Of a stretch of DNA of 46,440 nucleotides, positions 1 through 7,217 are shown one piece after another. Numbering within the stretch: the stretch's first letter is position 1; the number at the start of each line of letters is the position of its first letter. The stretch is from a virus. The notes under the pieces are model-generated. The model made no database searches. It saw only the letters and a list, made by a program, of their open reading frames with translations, and was not told where the DNA came from. The position numbers were made by a program, and so were the translations under genes. The stretch lies in IMG/VR virus record IMGVR_UViG_3300042923_001163, positions 1 through 46,440 of that record; one strand, written 5' to 3'.

Positions 1-24
1 ATAATCCCACCTACCATTATTTTC

Positions 25-2418
25 TTAGTTAAATATAGTATATAGAACATTTGTTCGTATGTCAACAAAAAAAGAAAAAGGAGCCGGAGCTCCCTGTACT
101 GGTGGTGGTAACTTAGATATAAAACTTGCATAACCTTTGCTGTAATAAATCAAATTCAAGCTGTATCTATATTTTATATCATTATTCATATCCCGCAGAT
201 CTTCATATTCGAAGTCATTAAAATCAGACTTGAATTTATTGAAATCATCCTCAGAAGTACCCTTCAGGAACATAAATGACCCTCCAGAAGCTTTAAGTGC
301 ATCCAGAATTGGGTCTATCTGCCCCGTATATTGAGTAGAGAATAGCATTTTACTGCCGAACTTCCTTGACTGTGGAAGAATATACTCAAGGACACCGAAG
401 CTTGTTGGAGCCTGAAATACCTCATCTATGATTGAATGTGTTCTTCTAGGTTGCTTATGCATCTTCCCTCTTATCTGGTCTGATAACCACTTCTTACTTA
501 TCCAGTATGTTATAAGTACATTTTTAATCATCTTTGTTGGAAATTCGTTCTGAGGCATTTTTATTATTACTGTTTTTCCCTGTTCCATGAGTTCAACCAA
601 ATTAATATTATTCTCTGTTGACTTATTAAACATGAATTTTAGTTTAAAATCCTCTTTGAGCAGGTTTACTCTATCCATAATAAACTCAACCTTACTGCTC
701 TTGGTACCTTCAATTTCTCCTGTCTTTTTATCCTTTTCATCCATGCTATATAAATTGTTTATTTCATCTTCTAGCTGCCCTTTTAAATCTTCAGATAACT
801 TATCTATATACATATGCCTTTTGCTGTGACTTTCAAGGCAATTTACAACGTCCCTAATTGACGTATATCCTGCTGCATAAACTACATTGCTTGCGGCGGA
901 TAAATAAGTTCTCATCTGAGAGCTTAATGGGGCATTTGGATTAATAGCATCTACAAGAGCCATAGTCTGCTGAGCTTGGAGATTTGCTAATTTAAGTTTT
1001 TCATAAGCTGACATATCATCAGTAATTTTAATTTCATTAAATCCGAGGCCTTGTATATCTTCTTCTTTAGATAAATCTAATATAACCCTGTCTGATTCAG
1101 GGATAACAGAACATATCGCGTCTGCCATTTCACAGTTTTTAATATAATCAATAACAAGTATTCCTTCTTCTCTTTGATTTGCATTATAGCAGTAATTTGC
1201 TATATAAGTTGATTTTCCACTTCCTTGTCCACCTATCAATACATGTGGTAAACTCCCTATATCATAATCATCTTCAAGATATGCATTAACTTTCGTATTC
1301 TTACACTTTACTTCTCCTAAGTTTATATAGCCTGTTTGTAGTTCCTTAGGAACTGTAACTTCATTTGTCTGTATATGTGGAATGTTAAACTGTCTTAAAA
1401 GAGTTCTGCCTGGTATCTGGATGAAGTTTTGACTCTCTTCAATAGATACGGTATTTGTATCTATTCCTTTAAATTTATATTCCTCAATCTTTGGTGTTTC
1501 CTTAACCTGCCTATAATTAAGCTCATTATCTTCATCTAAGACTCTATAAGCCAAGCATACAGAGAGAGCGTTATTCTCTCTTCTGACATCATCATCAGAA
1601 TGACTTACAACTGCTATTTGAGTATTCATAACTCTTAGATCCTTTTTCTTTTTTGAAGCAGCACTTAGTTCTTCTTTATTTATTTCAAGAGCTGTCGCTA
1701 AGCTTTCTGCAAAACTAATAGGGCTTTCCTTTCTGCCTCCTGTGAAATCAATAAATACTTCTAATATATTATCCAGCAGTGACACTAGAAATGAAAGAGC
1801 ACTCTTTGCTATAAATGTAAGTGACATTTTCTCTTTATCTATAGGCTTTTTACCTTTTATTTTATCCATTGTGTTTTGGTATTCCTTTGTCCATCCAAAC
1901 TGAGTCCGCGGCATAAAATTATATATTATAGTAACTCTGTCATCATCTTTCATTACATCTATAACGCTTAAAATTGAGTTTAGCGGCTCATTTGATTTGC
2001 GGTCTACTTTAAGGCTTAAAGCATCTTCTTTCTTGTAACTGAGTTGATATGTCAAAGCGTTCTGTGTAAATGACTCTATAGCCTCTACCTCCTCTATCTT
2101 CGCCTTTGGCCATATCTCTGAAACCTTCTCTAGCAATATTGTAGTAAATGGCTTTGGAATCATAAAATAAAATTCAGCTTGGTTATGCTTAATATCAATA
2201 AGATAACTTATTTTATAATTTGTCTCAAAGAATAGTTTCTTCTGCTCTTTATGAATCCTCCTTAATAAGGTTCTATAGGTATAAGTTATTGCTTTGGCTA
2301 TATTGGAGCTGTCATAATTCCTTATGGATTTATCAGGCGTTATTTTAATGTAGACATACTTTGGTTTAACCAATGCTAAGTATTCAGATAGTTTAATGCT
2401 TGTAATCTTTCCAAACAT
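25..2418 (-). CDS. VirB4/HerA-like conjugation-type ATPase
   Basis: A 797-aa P-loop ATPase of the FtsK/HerA/VirB4-VirD4 group, which power DNA or protein transfer at the membrane. Visible motifs: Walker A GGQGSGKS near residues 396-403, and Walker B in HSIIDEVFQ with Asp about 665, followed by a sensor-like STQYTGQ. The N-terminal ~390 residues are a divergent domain with no clear membrane segment. The ATG at 2418 is chosen because the preceding gene's stop overlaps it (TAATG) and an AAAGGTGG site lies upstream; a GTG at 2442 is less likely. The C-terminal ~25 codons read through a terminator and the next promoter, so the natural end may have been altered by recombination. It follows two small membrane proteins, as in a reduced transfer apparatus. 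Whether it moves DNA, and which, is inference. Confidence 0.75.
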   Translation of the reverse strand: MFGKITSIKLSEYLALVKPKYVYIKITPDKSIRNYDSSNIAKAITYTYRTLLRRIHKEQKKLFFETNYKISYLIDIKHNQAEFYFMIPKPFTTILLEKVSEIWPKAKIEEVEAIESFTQNALTYQLSYKKEDALSLKVDRKSNEPLNSILSVIDVMKDDDRVTIIYNFMPRTQFGWTKEYQNTMDKIKGKKPIDKEKMSLTFIAKSALSFLVSLLDNILEVFIDFTGGRKESPISFAESLATALEINKEELSAASKKKKDLRVMNTQIAVVSHSDDDVRRENNALSVCLAYRVLDEDNELNYRQVKETPKIEEYKFKGIDTNTVSIEESQNFIQIPGRTLLRQFNIPHIQTNEVTVPKELQTGYINLGEVKCKNTKVNAYLEDDYDIGSLPHVLIGGQGSGKSTYIANYCYNANQREEGILVIDYIKNCEMADAICSVIPESDRVILDLSKEEDIQGLGFNEIKITDDMSAYEKLKLANLQAQQTMALVDAINPNAPLSSQMRTYLSAASNVVYAAGYTSIRDVVNCLESHSKRHMYIDKLSEDLKGQLEDEINNLYSMDEKDKKTGEIEGTKSSKVEFIMDRVNLLKEDFKLKFMFNKSTENNINLVELMEQGKTVIIKMPQNEFPTKMIKNVLITYWISKKWLSDQIRGKMHKQPRRTHSIIDEVFQAPTSFGVLEYILPQSRKFGSKMLFSTQYTGQIDPILDALKASGGSFMFLKGTSEDDFNKFKSDFNDFEYEDLRDMNNDIKYRYSLNLIYYSKGYASFISKLPPPVQGAPAPFSFFVDIRTNVLYTIFN
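37..65 (-). promoter_or_regulatory. Promoter with embedded LexA (SOS) box
   Basis: Minus strand: -35 TTGACA (65-60), a 17-base spacer, -10 TATACT (42-37). The spacer holds CGAACAAATGTTCT (57-44), one base from the Gram-positive LexA consensus CGAACATATGTTCG. A repressor bound here would cover the spacer between the two hexamers. Through the circular junction the promoter reads into the 87-aa gene starting at 46315, about 35 bases downstream, and then the LexA-like gene. The second copy of the site lies at 46350-46378. Confidence 0.85.
66..93 (-). terminator. Terminator inside the 3' end of the ATPase gene
   Basis: On the minus strand GGAGC (93-89), loop TCCG, GCTCC (84-80) is followed by a T-rich run to about 67. 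It lies within the last codons of the ATPase gene, directly before the SOS promoter, so it separates the two transcription units although the reading frame runs through it. Confidence 0.6.
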
Positions 2419-2681
2419 TATATGAACACCACCTTTAAACACTGGAGTATGAAGAATACAATAAATGAAATTCCTATATATTTTCCTGACTTTTTAACCC
2501 CTGCCATATAGAGAAATAATGCAGCTATACAAACAAATAGACATATCCAGTAACTACTTGCCAAAATGCCTGTTGCTATCCATGTAAACAGCTTTATTAG
2601 CCCCTCTTTTATTCCCTCAATTACAGCCTGTTTAACTCCAGCTGTAACTCCACCTACAAGGTTATCTATATATTCATGCAT
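2418..2681 (-). CDS. Small membrane protein of the ATPase operon
   Basis: An 87-aa protein with an amphipathic N-terminal half and two hydrophobic segments, about residues 35-57 and 66-87. It lies directly upstream of, and overlaps by one base (TAATG), the VirB4-like ATPase gene, which implies translational coupling. Its size and two-helix layout recall the small membrane subunits of Gram-positive conjugation systems, but no family motif is recognised. A membrane partner of the ATPase is the likely role, by context only. Confidence 0.6.
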   Translation of the reverse strand: MHEYIDNLVGGVTAGVKQAVIEGIKEGLIKLFTWIATGILASSYWICLFVCIAALFLYMAGVKKSGKYIGISFIVFFILQCLKVVFI

Positions 2682-2695
2682 AGTTATTCATCCTC

Positions 2696-3181
2696 CTAGC
2701 TAAACACTCCAACTATAAGATCAAAGAGCCATGGCATTAAAAATAGAACTGTAAATGCTAGTAAGTATTTCATTATAATTTTTCCTATTTCTTTTGTATC
2801 ACCACTAGCAACACATTTGAGAACTTCTATTACACACATAATCAGAAGTATCCAGTAGCCGATGGTTCGAAGTACACTTAATATTGTTAATCCTGCTTTA
2901 TTAATTTTTGCTAAAGCCTGGGCTGAGTTTGGGTCAGCAGCAGCCTTTACTATTGAATCCCTCATAAACAACAACGACCCAGCAACGAAACCAAATAACC
3001 TCTTAGCTCTAGGGTTTGATAGAATTTTTCCAGCTATATATTCATCTATTCCAAAATCTTTTATTTTGTCCTTTGCTAATTTATTAGCCTCTTTAGTTCT
3101 AACCATTTGTAAATATTCTTCTAAAGTATATCTTCTAGATAAACTATTTCTTAAGTCGGATAAAAATAAACTTGATACCAT
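2696..3181 (-). CDS. Membrane protein, VirB2/TrbC-like architecture
   Basis: A 161-aa protein with a charged soluble N-terminal ~100 residues and two C-terminal transmembrane helices (about 107-125 and 133-158) joined by a short loop. That layout resembles VirB2/TrbC-type pilin-like membrane subunits, though no sequence-level match is claimed. GGGAGG precedes the ATG at 3181. It is the first gene of the three-gene unit ending in the ATPase, and is divergent from a tiny plus-strand peptide gene at 3245. Confidence 0.55.
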   Translation of the reverse strand: MVSSLFLSDLRNSLSRRYTLEEYLQMVRTKEANKLAKDKIKDFGIDEYIAGKILSNPRAKRLFGFVAGSLLFMRDSIVKAAADPNSAQALAKINKAGLTILSVLRTIGYWILLIMCVIEVLKCVASGDTKEIGKIIMKYLLAFTVLFLMPWLFDLIVGVFS

Positions 3182-3244
3182 GAATAAATCCTCCCTATAT
3201 GGTTAAACTAATAATAAATAATTTTTATAACGAGGTGATTGACC

Positions 3245-3328
3245 ATGACAGCATTATTTACAATAGGTTTAGTAGCTGCTTCTATATCATGTGGTGTTGA
3301 AATTACTTGCAGAATTCTTGGTCTATAA
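3245..3328 (+). CDS. 27-aa hydrophobic peptide
   Basis: A short plus-strand frame with a good GAGGTG site 8 bases before the ATG. It encodes a 27-residue hydrophobic peptide (begins MTALFTIGLVAASIS) containing two cysteines, compatible with one membrane helix. It is followed by hairpins and a rho-independent terminator at 3454, so it would form its own small transcript. Size and hydrophobicity fit a small membrane peptide or type I toxin, but no antisense RNA was identified and no family is recognised. Confidence 0.4.
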   Translation: MTALFTIGLVAASISCGVEITCRILGL

Positions 3329-3386
3329 TTGTAAACAATTTATAAATGATTTTTAAAATGGAGTAAAATTAATCATCTTTTTAAAC

Positions 3387-3477
3387 TCGCTTGCATATGC
3401 TTTTAGTAAGCGAAGCAAAGCAAGCTGAGAAAAGCGGTGCCCACGCTCTACCCATAGCCGGAAAGGCTATTTTTTTA
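3387..3477 (+). ncRNA. Structured 3' region of a small plus-strand transcript
   Basis: Three consecutive hairpins on the plus strand: TCGCTT (3387-3392) with AAGCGA (3408-3413), AGCG (3433-3436) with CGCT (3444-3447), then a terminator hairpin. The stretch is less AT-rich than its surroundings and has no convincing frame. It could be the 3' untranslated region of the 27-aa peptide transcript or an independent small RNA. It does not match a riboswitch class I can recognise. Confidence 0.4.
3454..3477 (+). terminator. Rho-independent terminator
   Basis: ATAGCC, loop GGAAA, GGCTAT, then seven T. It acts in the plus direction and ends the small transcript upstream; it also blocks read-through into the convergent 65-aa gene. 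Confidence 0.8.
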
Positions 3478-3489
3478 TGCCTAAAGTAC

Positions 3490-3687
3490 TCATTTTAGTA
3501 GATTTTGAACATTTGTTATCAATAATCTAGGTACTCTCCTATAGTCCCACACCTCTTCTATCTTCTGTCCATACATATCTAGAAGTCCTAAACTTCCATC
3601 GTTTAATAACAATGCGTTTTCCCATTCTCCATCCTTTACTCTCTGAACCACACAACTTTCTATAATAGTTATTGTTTCCCTTTCCAT
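3490..3687 (-). CDS. Hypothetical 65-aa protein, end of par operon
   Basis: A small protein with an AGGAGG site directly before the ATG. It has mixed beta-strand character, with a region around residues 15-50 like a small barrel (GEWENALLLNDGSLGLLD). No family is recognised. It is the third gene after parM and the RHH gene with a 9-base gap, so it is probably co-transcribed with the partition genes. Confidence 0.55.
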   Translation of the reverse strand: MERETITIIESCVVQRVKDGEWENALLLNDGSLGLLDMYGQKIEEVWDYRRVPRLLITNVQNLLK

Positions 3688-3696
3688 ACGGCCCTC

Positions 3697-3894
3697 CTAA
3701 AAATCAAACTCTATAAGATTATTGCTAGTCGCTTTAGTTTCGGGTCTTATATCAGAAGTATCTTTCTTCTCCATTTCAGCTCTTAGAGTATCTTTTATAA
3801 ATCCACTTAGATTGCTGTGCTTTGTTATCCAGCTATACAGTTCCATATCTTCTGTTGTATTCTTAAAACTTATAGTAACTGGTTTTACTGCCAT
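3697..3894 (-). CDS. ParR-like ribbon-helix-helix protein
   Basis: A 65-aa protein whose N-terminal half reads as a ribbon-helix-helix DNA-binding fold: a strand (VTISFK) followed by two helices (MELYSWITKHS and GFIKDTLRAEMEKK). The gene overlaps the end of parM by ten bases. In type II partition systems ParR binds the centromere and links it to ParM filaments, with its C-terminal tail touching ParM; the acidic, hydrophobic tail here (NNLIEFDF) suits that. A second, clearly similar protein is encoded at 4963-5133. The role is inferred from position and fold. Confidence 0.7.
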   Translation of the reverse strand: MAVKPVTISFKNTTEDMELYSWITKHSNLSGFIKDTLRAEMEKKDTSDIRPETKATSNNLIEFDF

Positions 3895-4763
3895 AACATA
3901 TCTGCCACCTTTCTAAATCCTATTGAGTTAGCGTAAATTGGATTATCTGCTACATATGAATTTGAGTATCTATTTTTAAAAGCTCTTTCAAATAGTTTAT
4001 AGCCGCCTCCTACTAGAACTATTTTTTCAGTTCTTACCGGAAATTTCATAGTCAAATCATCGTTTATCTTCGCAAAATTTCTCTTAAGAATATCAGTAAC
4101 AAAGCTTAAATCTACCCTGCCTCCGTCAATTTCAAAATATCCTTTGTTTAGTATTCTCTCAGCTGCTGGTATATCTAAATCCAAAGTGTGCAAAGAATTT
4201 AATTCATCAGCTATATCTTTATATATATTAATTGTTCCTACAGCTATTGTGGCAGAAGCTTTAAGTTTCTTATCCACTATATAGGCTATATCAGTTGTTC
4301 TACCTCCTATATCAACTATAATTACATCATCTGGAGTATTAAGTGAATAATATGCGCCTATTCCCTCTGGATATACTGCAAAGTCAGTAATTATTATTTT
4401 TCTATAGTCAATTTCATTGTTGAGCTTAACTTCTCTTACTCTTTTCTTTAGTACCAGTTCCTCTAAAATATCCTTATTAGCTTTATACTGATTTATAGGC
4501 AAGCCACATACTACCTGACTAAATGCATTTTCCTTGCTACTATTAAGCGCTATACAAGTAAGTAATAATGGTAGAAAATTATCCTTATTGGCTTTGTTTA
4601 GTTCTGTTTCGAATGCACCCTCGCCAATGTAATATTTCTTATTCTCATACTCTATACTAAACTTTGATCCTAACAGATTTTCTTCTGAAGTTACTAAGCT
4701 TTTTATGTTAGTACTTGGAAACTCTTTTGCACTGTAGTTACCAATATCAATTCCTCTTTTCAT
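3885..4763 (-). CDS. parM: ParM-like actin-fold plasmid segregation ATPase
   Basis: A 292-aa actin-like ATPase of the ParM/StbA group, which polymerises and pushes plasmid copies apart. The actin-fold motifs are visible: phosphate 1 (GIDIGN near residue 4), phosphate 2 (VIIVDIGGRTTDIAYI near residue 150) and the adenosine motif (IVLVGGG near residue 250). Length is normal for Gram-positive ParM relatives. CAGGAGG precedes the ATG. Upstream lies an array of TTTATAAA palindromes suited to be centromere and operator, and downstream an RHH gene. A phage carrying parM implies maintenance as a low-copy plasmid or a replicating nucleoid-like filament; the former is usual. Confidence 0.88.
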   Translation of the reverse strand: MKRGIDIGNYSAKEFPSTNIKSLVTSEENLLGSKFSIEYENKKYYIGEGAFETELNKANKDNFLPLLLTCIALNSSKENAFSQVVCGLPINQYKANKDILEELVLKKRVREVKLNNEIDYRKIIITDFAVYPEGIGAYYSLNTPDDVIIVDIGGRTTDIAYIVDKKLKASATIAVGTINIYKDIADELNSLHTLDLDIPAAERILNKGYFEIDGGRVDLSFVTDILKRNFAKINDDLTMKFPVRTEKIVLVGGGYKLFERAFKNRYSNSYVADNPIYANSIGFRKVADMLWQ

Positions 4764-4833
4764 AACTTGCCTCCTGAATTTTATTCTAAATTAGTTCCTC
4801 AGCAGGGCGCTGAATGCTTAAGTTTCAGATATG

Positions 4834-4848
4834 AAGTTCTTAGAACTT
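4834..4848. repeat. Perfect inverted repeat upstream of parM
   Basis: AAGTTCT, one T, AGAACTT: a perfect 7-bp palindrome between parM and the TTTATAAA array. It is a possible operator or part of the centromere region; nothing in the sequence says which protein binds. Confidence 0.5.
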
Positions 4849-4892
4849 TTTAGAAGTTTTTCTGTGTTTCTAATATTATTTATATGCCACAA

Positions 4893-4951
4893 TTTTATAA
4901 AGTTTACTACTTTTTTATAAAATTTTATAAAACATTCTATTACTTTATAAA
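4893..4951. promoter_or_regulatory. Phased TTTATAAA array, candidate parC/operator
   Basis: Four copies of TTTTATAAA (the fourth CTTTATAAA) begin at 4893, 4913, 4923 and 4943, that is at steps of 20, 10 and 20 bases. The core TTTATAAA is an 8-bp palindrome. Sites spaced at whole multiples of about one helical turn are typical for ribbon-helix-helix proteins that load cooperatively on one DNA face. Location between parM and a second RHH gene makes this the best centromere/operator candidate. The AT-rich context makes some repeats likely by chance, but the exact phasing is notable. Confidence 0.6.
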
Positions 4952-4962
4952 AAAATAAAAGG

Positions 4963-5133
4963 TTACTCTCTTGGAGCAACCTTTCTCTTTTTCTCTAGCA
5001 TCTTTTCATACAGTATTTGTTTTATATATGGACCTAACCCTATTATATCTGATTCTTCCTTGATAAATTCGTATAGCTCTTTCTCTTTTTCTGTTTCTTT
5101 AAAACTAATTGTAATTCTTTTTTCACTCCCCAT
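4963..5133 (-). CDS. Second ParR-like ribbon-helix-helix protein
   Basis: A 56-aa protein with a GAGGTGG site before the ATG at 5133. It shares the pattern T-I-S-F-K-x-T, E-L-Y, F/W-I-K, then Y/F-I-K-x-x-L and a closing M-E-K-K with the RHH protein at 3697-3894, so the two are related copies. The strand (RITISFK) and two helices of an RHH fold are clear. It lacks the long acidic tail of the other copy, so it may bind the same DNA without contacting ParM, acting as repressor or competitor. It lies next to the phased palindrome array. Confidence 0.65.
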   Translation of the reverse strand: MGSEKRITISFKETEKEKELYEFIKEESDIIGLGPYIKQILYEKMLEKKRKVAPRE

Positions 5134-5231
5134 GAAACCACCTCGTAATTTTATCTGTTATATTATATGTAAATATTCTCCATATGTTTTAAAACTCCTT
5201 TTATTGCAAATAATTAAATGAGGTGTTTTAC

Positions 5232-5333
5232 ATGAAAAGCAAATCTAATATCAAAATCGGTATGAATATAGGAATATCATCAATACTTATATCGATTTTA
5301 ACTTTAATCCTAATTTTAAAAAGCTTGGGGTAA
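5232..5333 (+). CDS. 33-aa hydrophobic peptide
   Basis: A plus-strand frame with a GAGGTG site 8 bases ahead of the ATG. After a short basic stretch it is almost wholly a single transmembrane helix (residues about 12-31, rich in Ile and Leu). It ends eight bases before the convergent recombinase gene. It resembles small membrane peptides common in phage and plasmid genomes; function unknown. Confidence 0.4.
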   Translation: MKSKSNIKIGMNIGISSILISILTLILILKSLG

Positions 5334-5340
5334 CCAAAGC

Positions 5341-6348
5341 CTAAACTGTTTTTCTATATTCGTGCTTAATATTCTCCTGAGATAATTCCGCATAAATCAT
5401 TGTTGTAGAGCTAGATTCGTGGCCCATAAGTTGTTGTATAGTAGTTATGTTCATGCCTTTATTTAAGTTATTTGTAGCGAAACTATGACGCATTAGATGG
5501 GGATAAATAGACTTATCAAAACCTGCTCTATCCGCTATTTTCTTTATCATGTCCTCTACAGCTCTACCTCCAATTCTTCCGTAAGGTCTTCTTTCTGATG
5601 TAAACAATGCTGGACTTTTACCTTTTCTATTTTCTAAATATTTTTTAATTAATATCTTAGCTTTGGTTGAAAAATAAACCTTTCTCTCTTTATTACCTTT
5701 TCCTATTACATTTAAACTCATTTCATACCAGTTAATGTCTTCAATATTAACACCCGTAACTTCAGATAATCTGCATCCAGTAGATATAAGGAACTCTATA
5801 AGAGCCTTTTCCCTATCTGCTTTGCAAGCTTGCCTAAGTAGTTCTAGTTCCTCCTCAGTTAGTGCATGTCTAAGTCTTTTTGGTATTTTAGTAGCCTTAA
5901 GCTTTGCCATTGGATTTTTATAGATATATTCTTCGTTTATTAACCAACTAAAAAAACTTTTAAAGCAGAATAGTATCGCATTAACGCTACCTGGTTTTAA
6001 ATCCTTACTTATGTATGTAAGATACATTCGCATGTCCATGGCCGTAATACTGCTAAGTGGTTTTCTCATAAATCCTGCAAATTTAGTAAGTATATAATTA
6101 TAATTTTTAAGCGTTTTATTAGACATGCCTTCAAGCTTTTTACTTGCGAAGAATATTCTCATTTTATCTTCTATGTCTGAAGCCACTAAAGATGTCTCTT
6201 TTGTTATTACATCATAGCTATAAAGGGCTTCATCTAACAATTTTCTAAGTTTAATTTGTTTTTGTAGATCCTCAAATTCCTCAAATTCTTGAGTGACCTT
6301 TCCTATAATTTTTATTACTGCTTCCTCATTGCATGTAGTAGTATACAT
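5341..6348 (-). CDS. XerC/XerD-like tyrosine recombinase
   Basis: A 335-aa tyrosine recombinase. An N-terminal SAM-like core-binding domain occupies about residues 60-155 and the catalytic domain the rest. Catalytic residues are all visible: Arg193 (TGCRLSE), Lys217 (GKGNK), His284 and Arg287 (HLMRH), His310 (LMGHES) and Tyr319. The extra ~60 N-terminal residues are unusual for XerC/D. It sits between the partition genes and the relaxation-type gene, with a cluster of related short repeats just upstream, so resolving multimers of the circular element is the likely role; integration is more likely served by the serine integrase. Confidence 0.88.
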   Translation of the reverse strand: MYTTTCNEEAVIKIIGKVTQEFEEFEDLQKQIKLRKLLDEALYSYDVITKETSLVASDIEDKMRIFFASKKLEGMSNKTLKNYNYILTKFAGFMRKPLSSITAMDMRMYLTYISKDLKPGSVNAILFCFKSFFSWLINEEYIYKNPMAKLKATKIPKRLRHALTEEELELLRQACKADREKALIEFLISTGCRLSEVTGVNIEDINWYEMSLNVIGKGNKERKVYFSTKAKILIKKYLENRKGKSPALFTSERRPYGRIGGRAVEDMIKKIADRAGFDKSIYPHLMRHSFATNNLNKGMNITTIQQLMGHESSSTTMIYAELSQENIKHEYRKTV

Positions 6349-6359
6349 TCCTCATTCCT

Positions 6360-6423
6360 CCCTTGCTGCAAGCTAAAGCAAAATACCCTCGCTGGCGCAG
6401 CAAGGGTACATTGTTACCCTCGC
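6360..6423. repeat. Cluster of CCCT(C/T)GCTG repeats, candidate res/dif or origin site
   Basis: CCCTTGCTG at 6360, TACCCTCGCTG at 6384-6394, its near-perfect inverse CAGCAAGGGTA at 6398-6408 (loop GCG, 10 of 11 bases pair), and TACCCTCGC again at 6415-6423. The stretch is strikingly GC-rich against its surroundings and lies between the recombinase and the relaxation-type gene. It could be a recombination site for the adjacent recombinase, an origin element, or a hairpin at the recombinase promoter. Confidence 0.55.
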
Positions 6424-6456
6424 GGCGATTTATTTGTTTTGTATTTAATTGTTTAT

Positions 6457-6505
6457 ATATTTATTGTAGTACAGAATAAAAAAAATCTTGTACTACAATA
6501 AATAT
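6457..6505. repeat. 17-bp perfect inverted repeat before the relaxation-type gene
   Basis: ATATTTATTGTAGTACA (6457-6473) and its exact complement (6489-6505) flank a 15-base A-rich loop. The right arm ends directly at the GAGGTG ribosome site of the next gene, so a hairpin or bound protein would control its expression. It could equally be the binding site or origin recognised by that protein. T-rich bases do not follow, so it is not a normal terminator. Confidence 0.75.
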
Positions 6506-6516
6506 GAGGTGATTTT

Positions 6517-7158
6517 GTGATAACTAAGAGAGATAAGGAAATAATTAAATTTACTGAATTACATGGAAGCATAACCATAAAGCAATGCTCAAAAATATTT
6601 TTTAAGAATAATAGGGAGGCCTATGACCAGGCTAGAAAAAGGTTAAGAGTGATATATACTGAAGGATTATTGAAAAGATATCGTAAGGATCCACGAAGCG
6701 AAGCTGTGTATTTTATAGATAAGAAATTAAAGATACATGATTTGAAATTATTAGATGTACTCGCTGAATTGAATGATTTTAATTTATTTCAGTATACAAA
6801 AGAGAAGAAATTTGAAATTAATGAAGATAAGAAATATATAATTGATGCGATTTTAAATATTGAAAGAGCTATAGGAATTTTAATTGAAATTGACTATACC
6901 CATTATACAAGCATAGATAAAATCAGAGATATGATTTATTTTTTAGAAAACAAGCATAAAAAGTCTTATTATTTTCTTGTAGTAAAATTCTCTCAGGAAG
7001 AAATTGAAATTAAAAAGATAGGTGATTTTTCTAAGTTAATTTTCCTTCCATGGAGTCTTGAAGAGTTTTCACAGGTGACATCCTCGCTTCGCTCGGATAT
7101 AGGCAAGTTTGAATCTAGGCGAAATCTATATTTTGATGGTACCAGTCGTACCTATTAA
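6517..7158 (+). CDS. Replication-relaxation family protein
   Basis: A 213-aa protein whose N-terminal ~70 residues form a winged-helix domain (ITKRDKEIIKFTELHGSIT, with a second helix and wing to about residue 65). This matches the replication-relaxation family found on Gram-positive plasmids and some phages, usually near FtsK/HerA-type ATPases. GTG start with GAGGTG 6 bases ahead. A 17-bp inverted repeat touches the ribosome site. It is one of few plus-strand genes and stands alone. Function in the family is poorly proven: replication initiation or regulation has been suggested. Confidence 0.65.
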   Translation: MITKRDKEIIKFTELHGSITIKQCSKIFFKNNREAYDQARKRLRVIYTEGLLKRYRKDPRSEAVYFIDKKLKIHDLKLLDVLAELNDFNLFQYTKEKKFEINEDKKYIIDAILNIERAIGILIEIDYTHYTSIDKIRDMIYFLENKHKKSYYFLVVKFSQEEIEIKKIGDFSKLIFLPWSLEEFSQVTSSLRSDIGKFESRRNLYFDGTSRTY

Positions 7159-7217
7159 GGAATGTACTCCAAAGGTAGTTTTGATAGGTATGGTATAAAG
7201 GTATTTAATAGGAAATA

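Larger units (their letters stand above)
1..127. repeat. Terminal direct repeat, left copy (circular overlap)
   Basis: These 127 bases are identical to positions 46314-46440. A perfect repeat of this size exactly at both ends is what an assembler leaves when a circular molecule is written linearly. The genome is then 46,313 bp long. It carries the 3' end of the ATPase gene and the promoter of the gene starting at 46315. A true short terminal redundancy of the virion cannot be excluded from sequence alone. Confidence 0.93.

Noticed and set aside
3387-3477. Hammerhead or riboswitch in the structured region
   Set aside because: A CTGAGA core and GAAA are present but do not fit the required order and stem arrangement.
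4893-4951. TTTATAAA array as simple AT-rich noise
   Set aside because: Partly accepted as a caution, but steps of exactly 20, 10 and 20 bases next to partition genes make function more likely, so it is reported.
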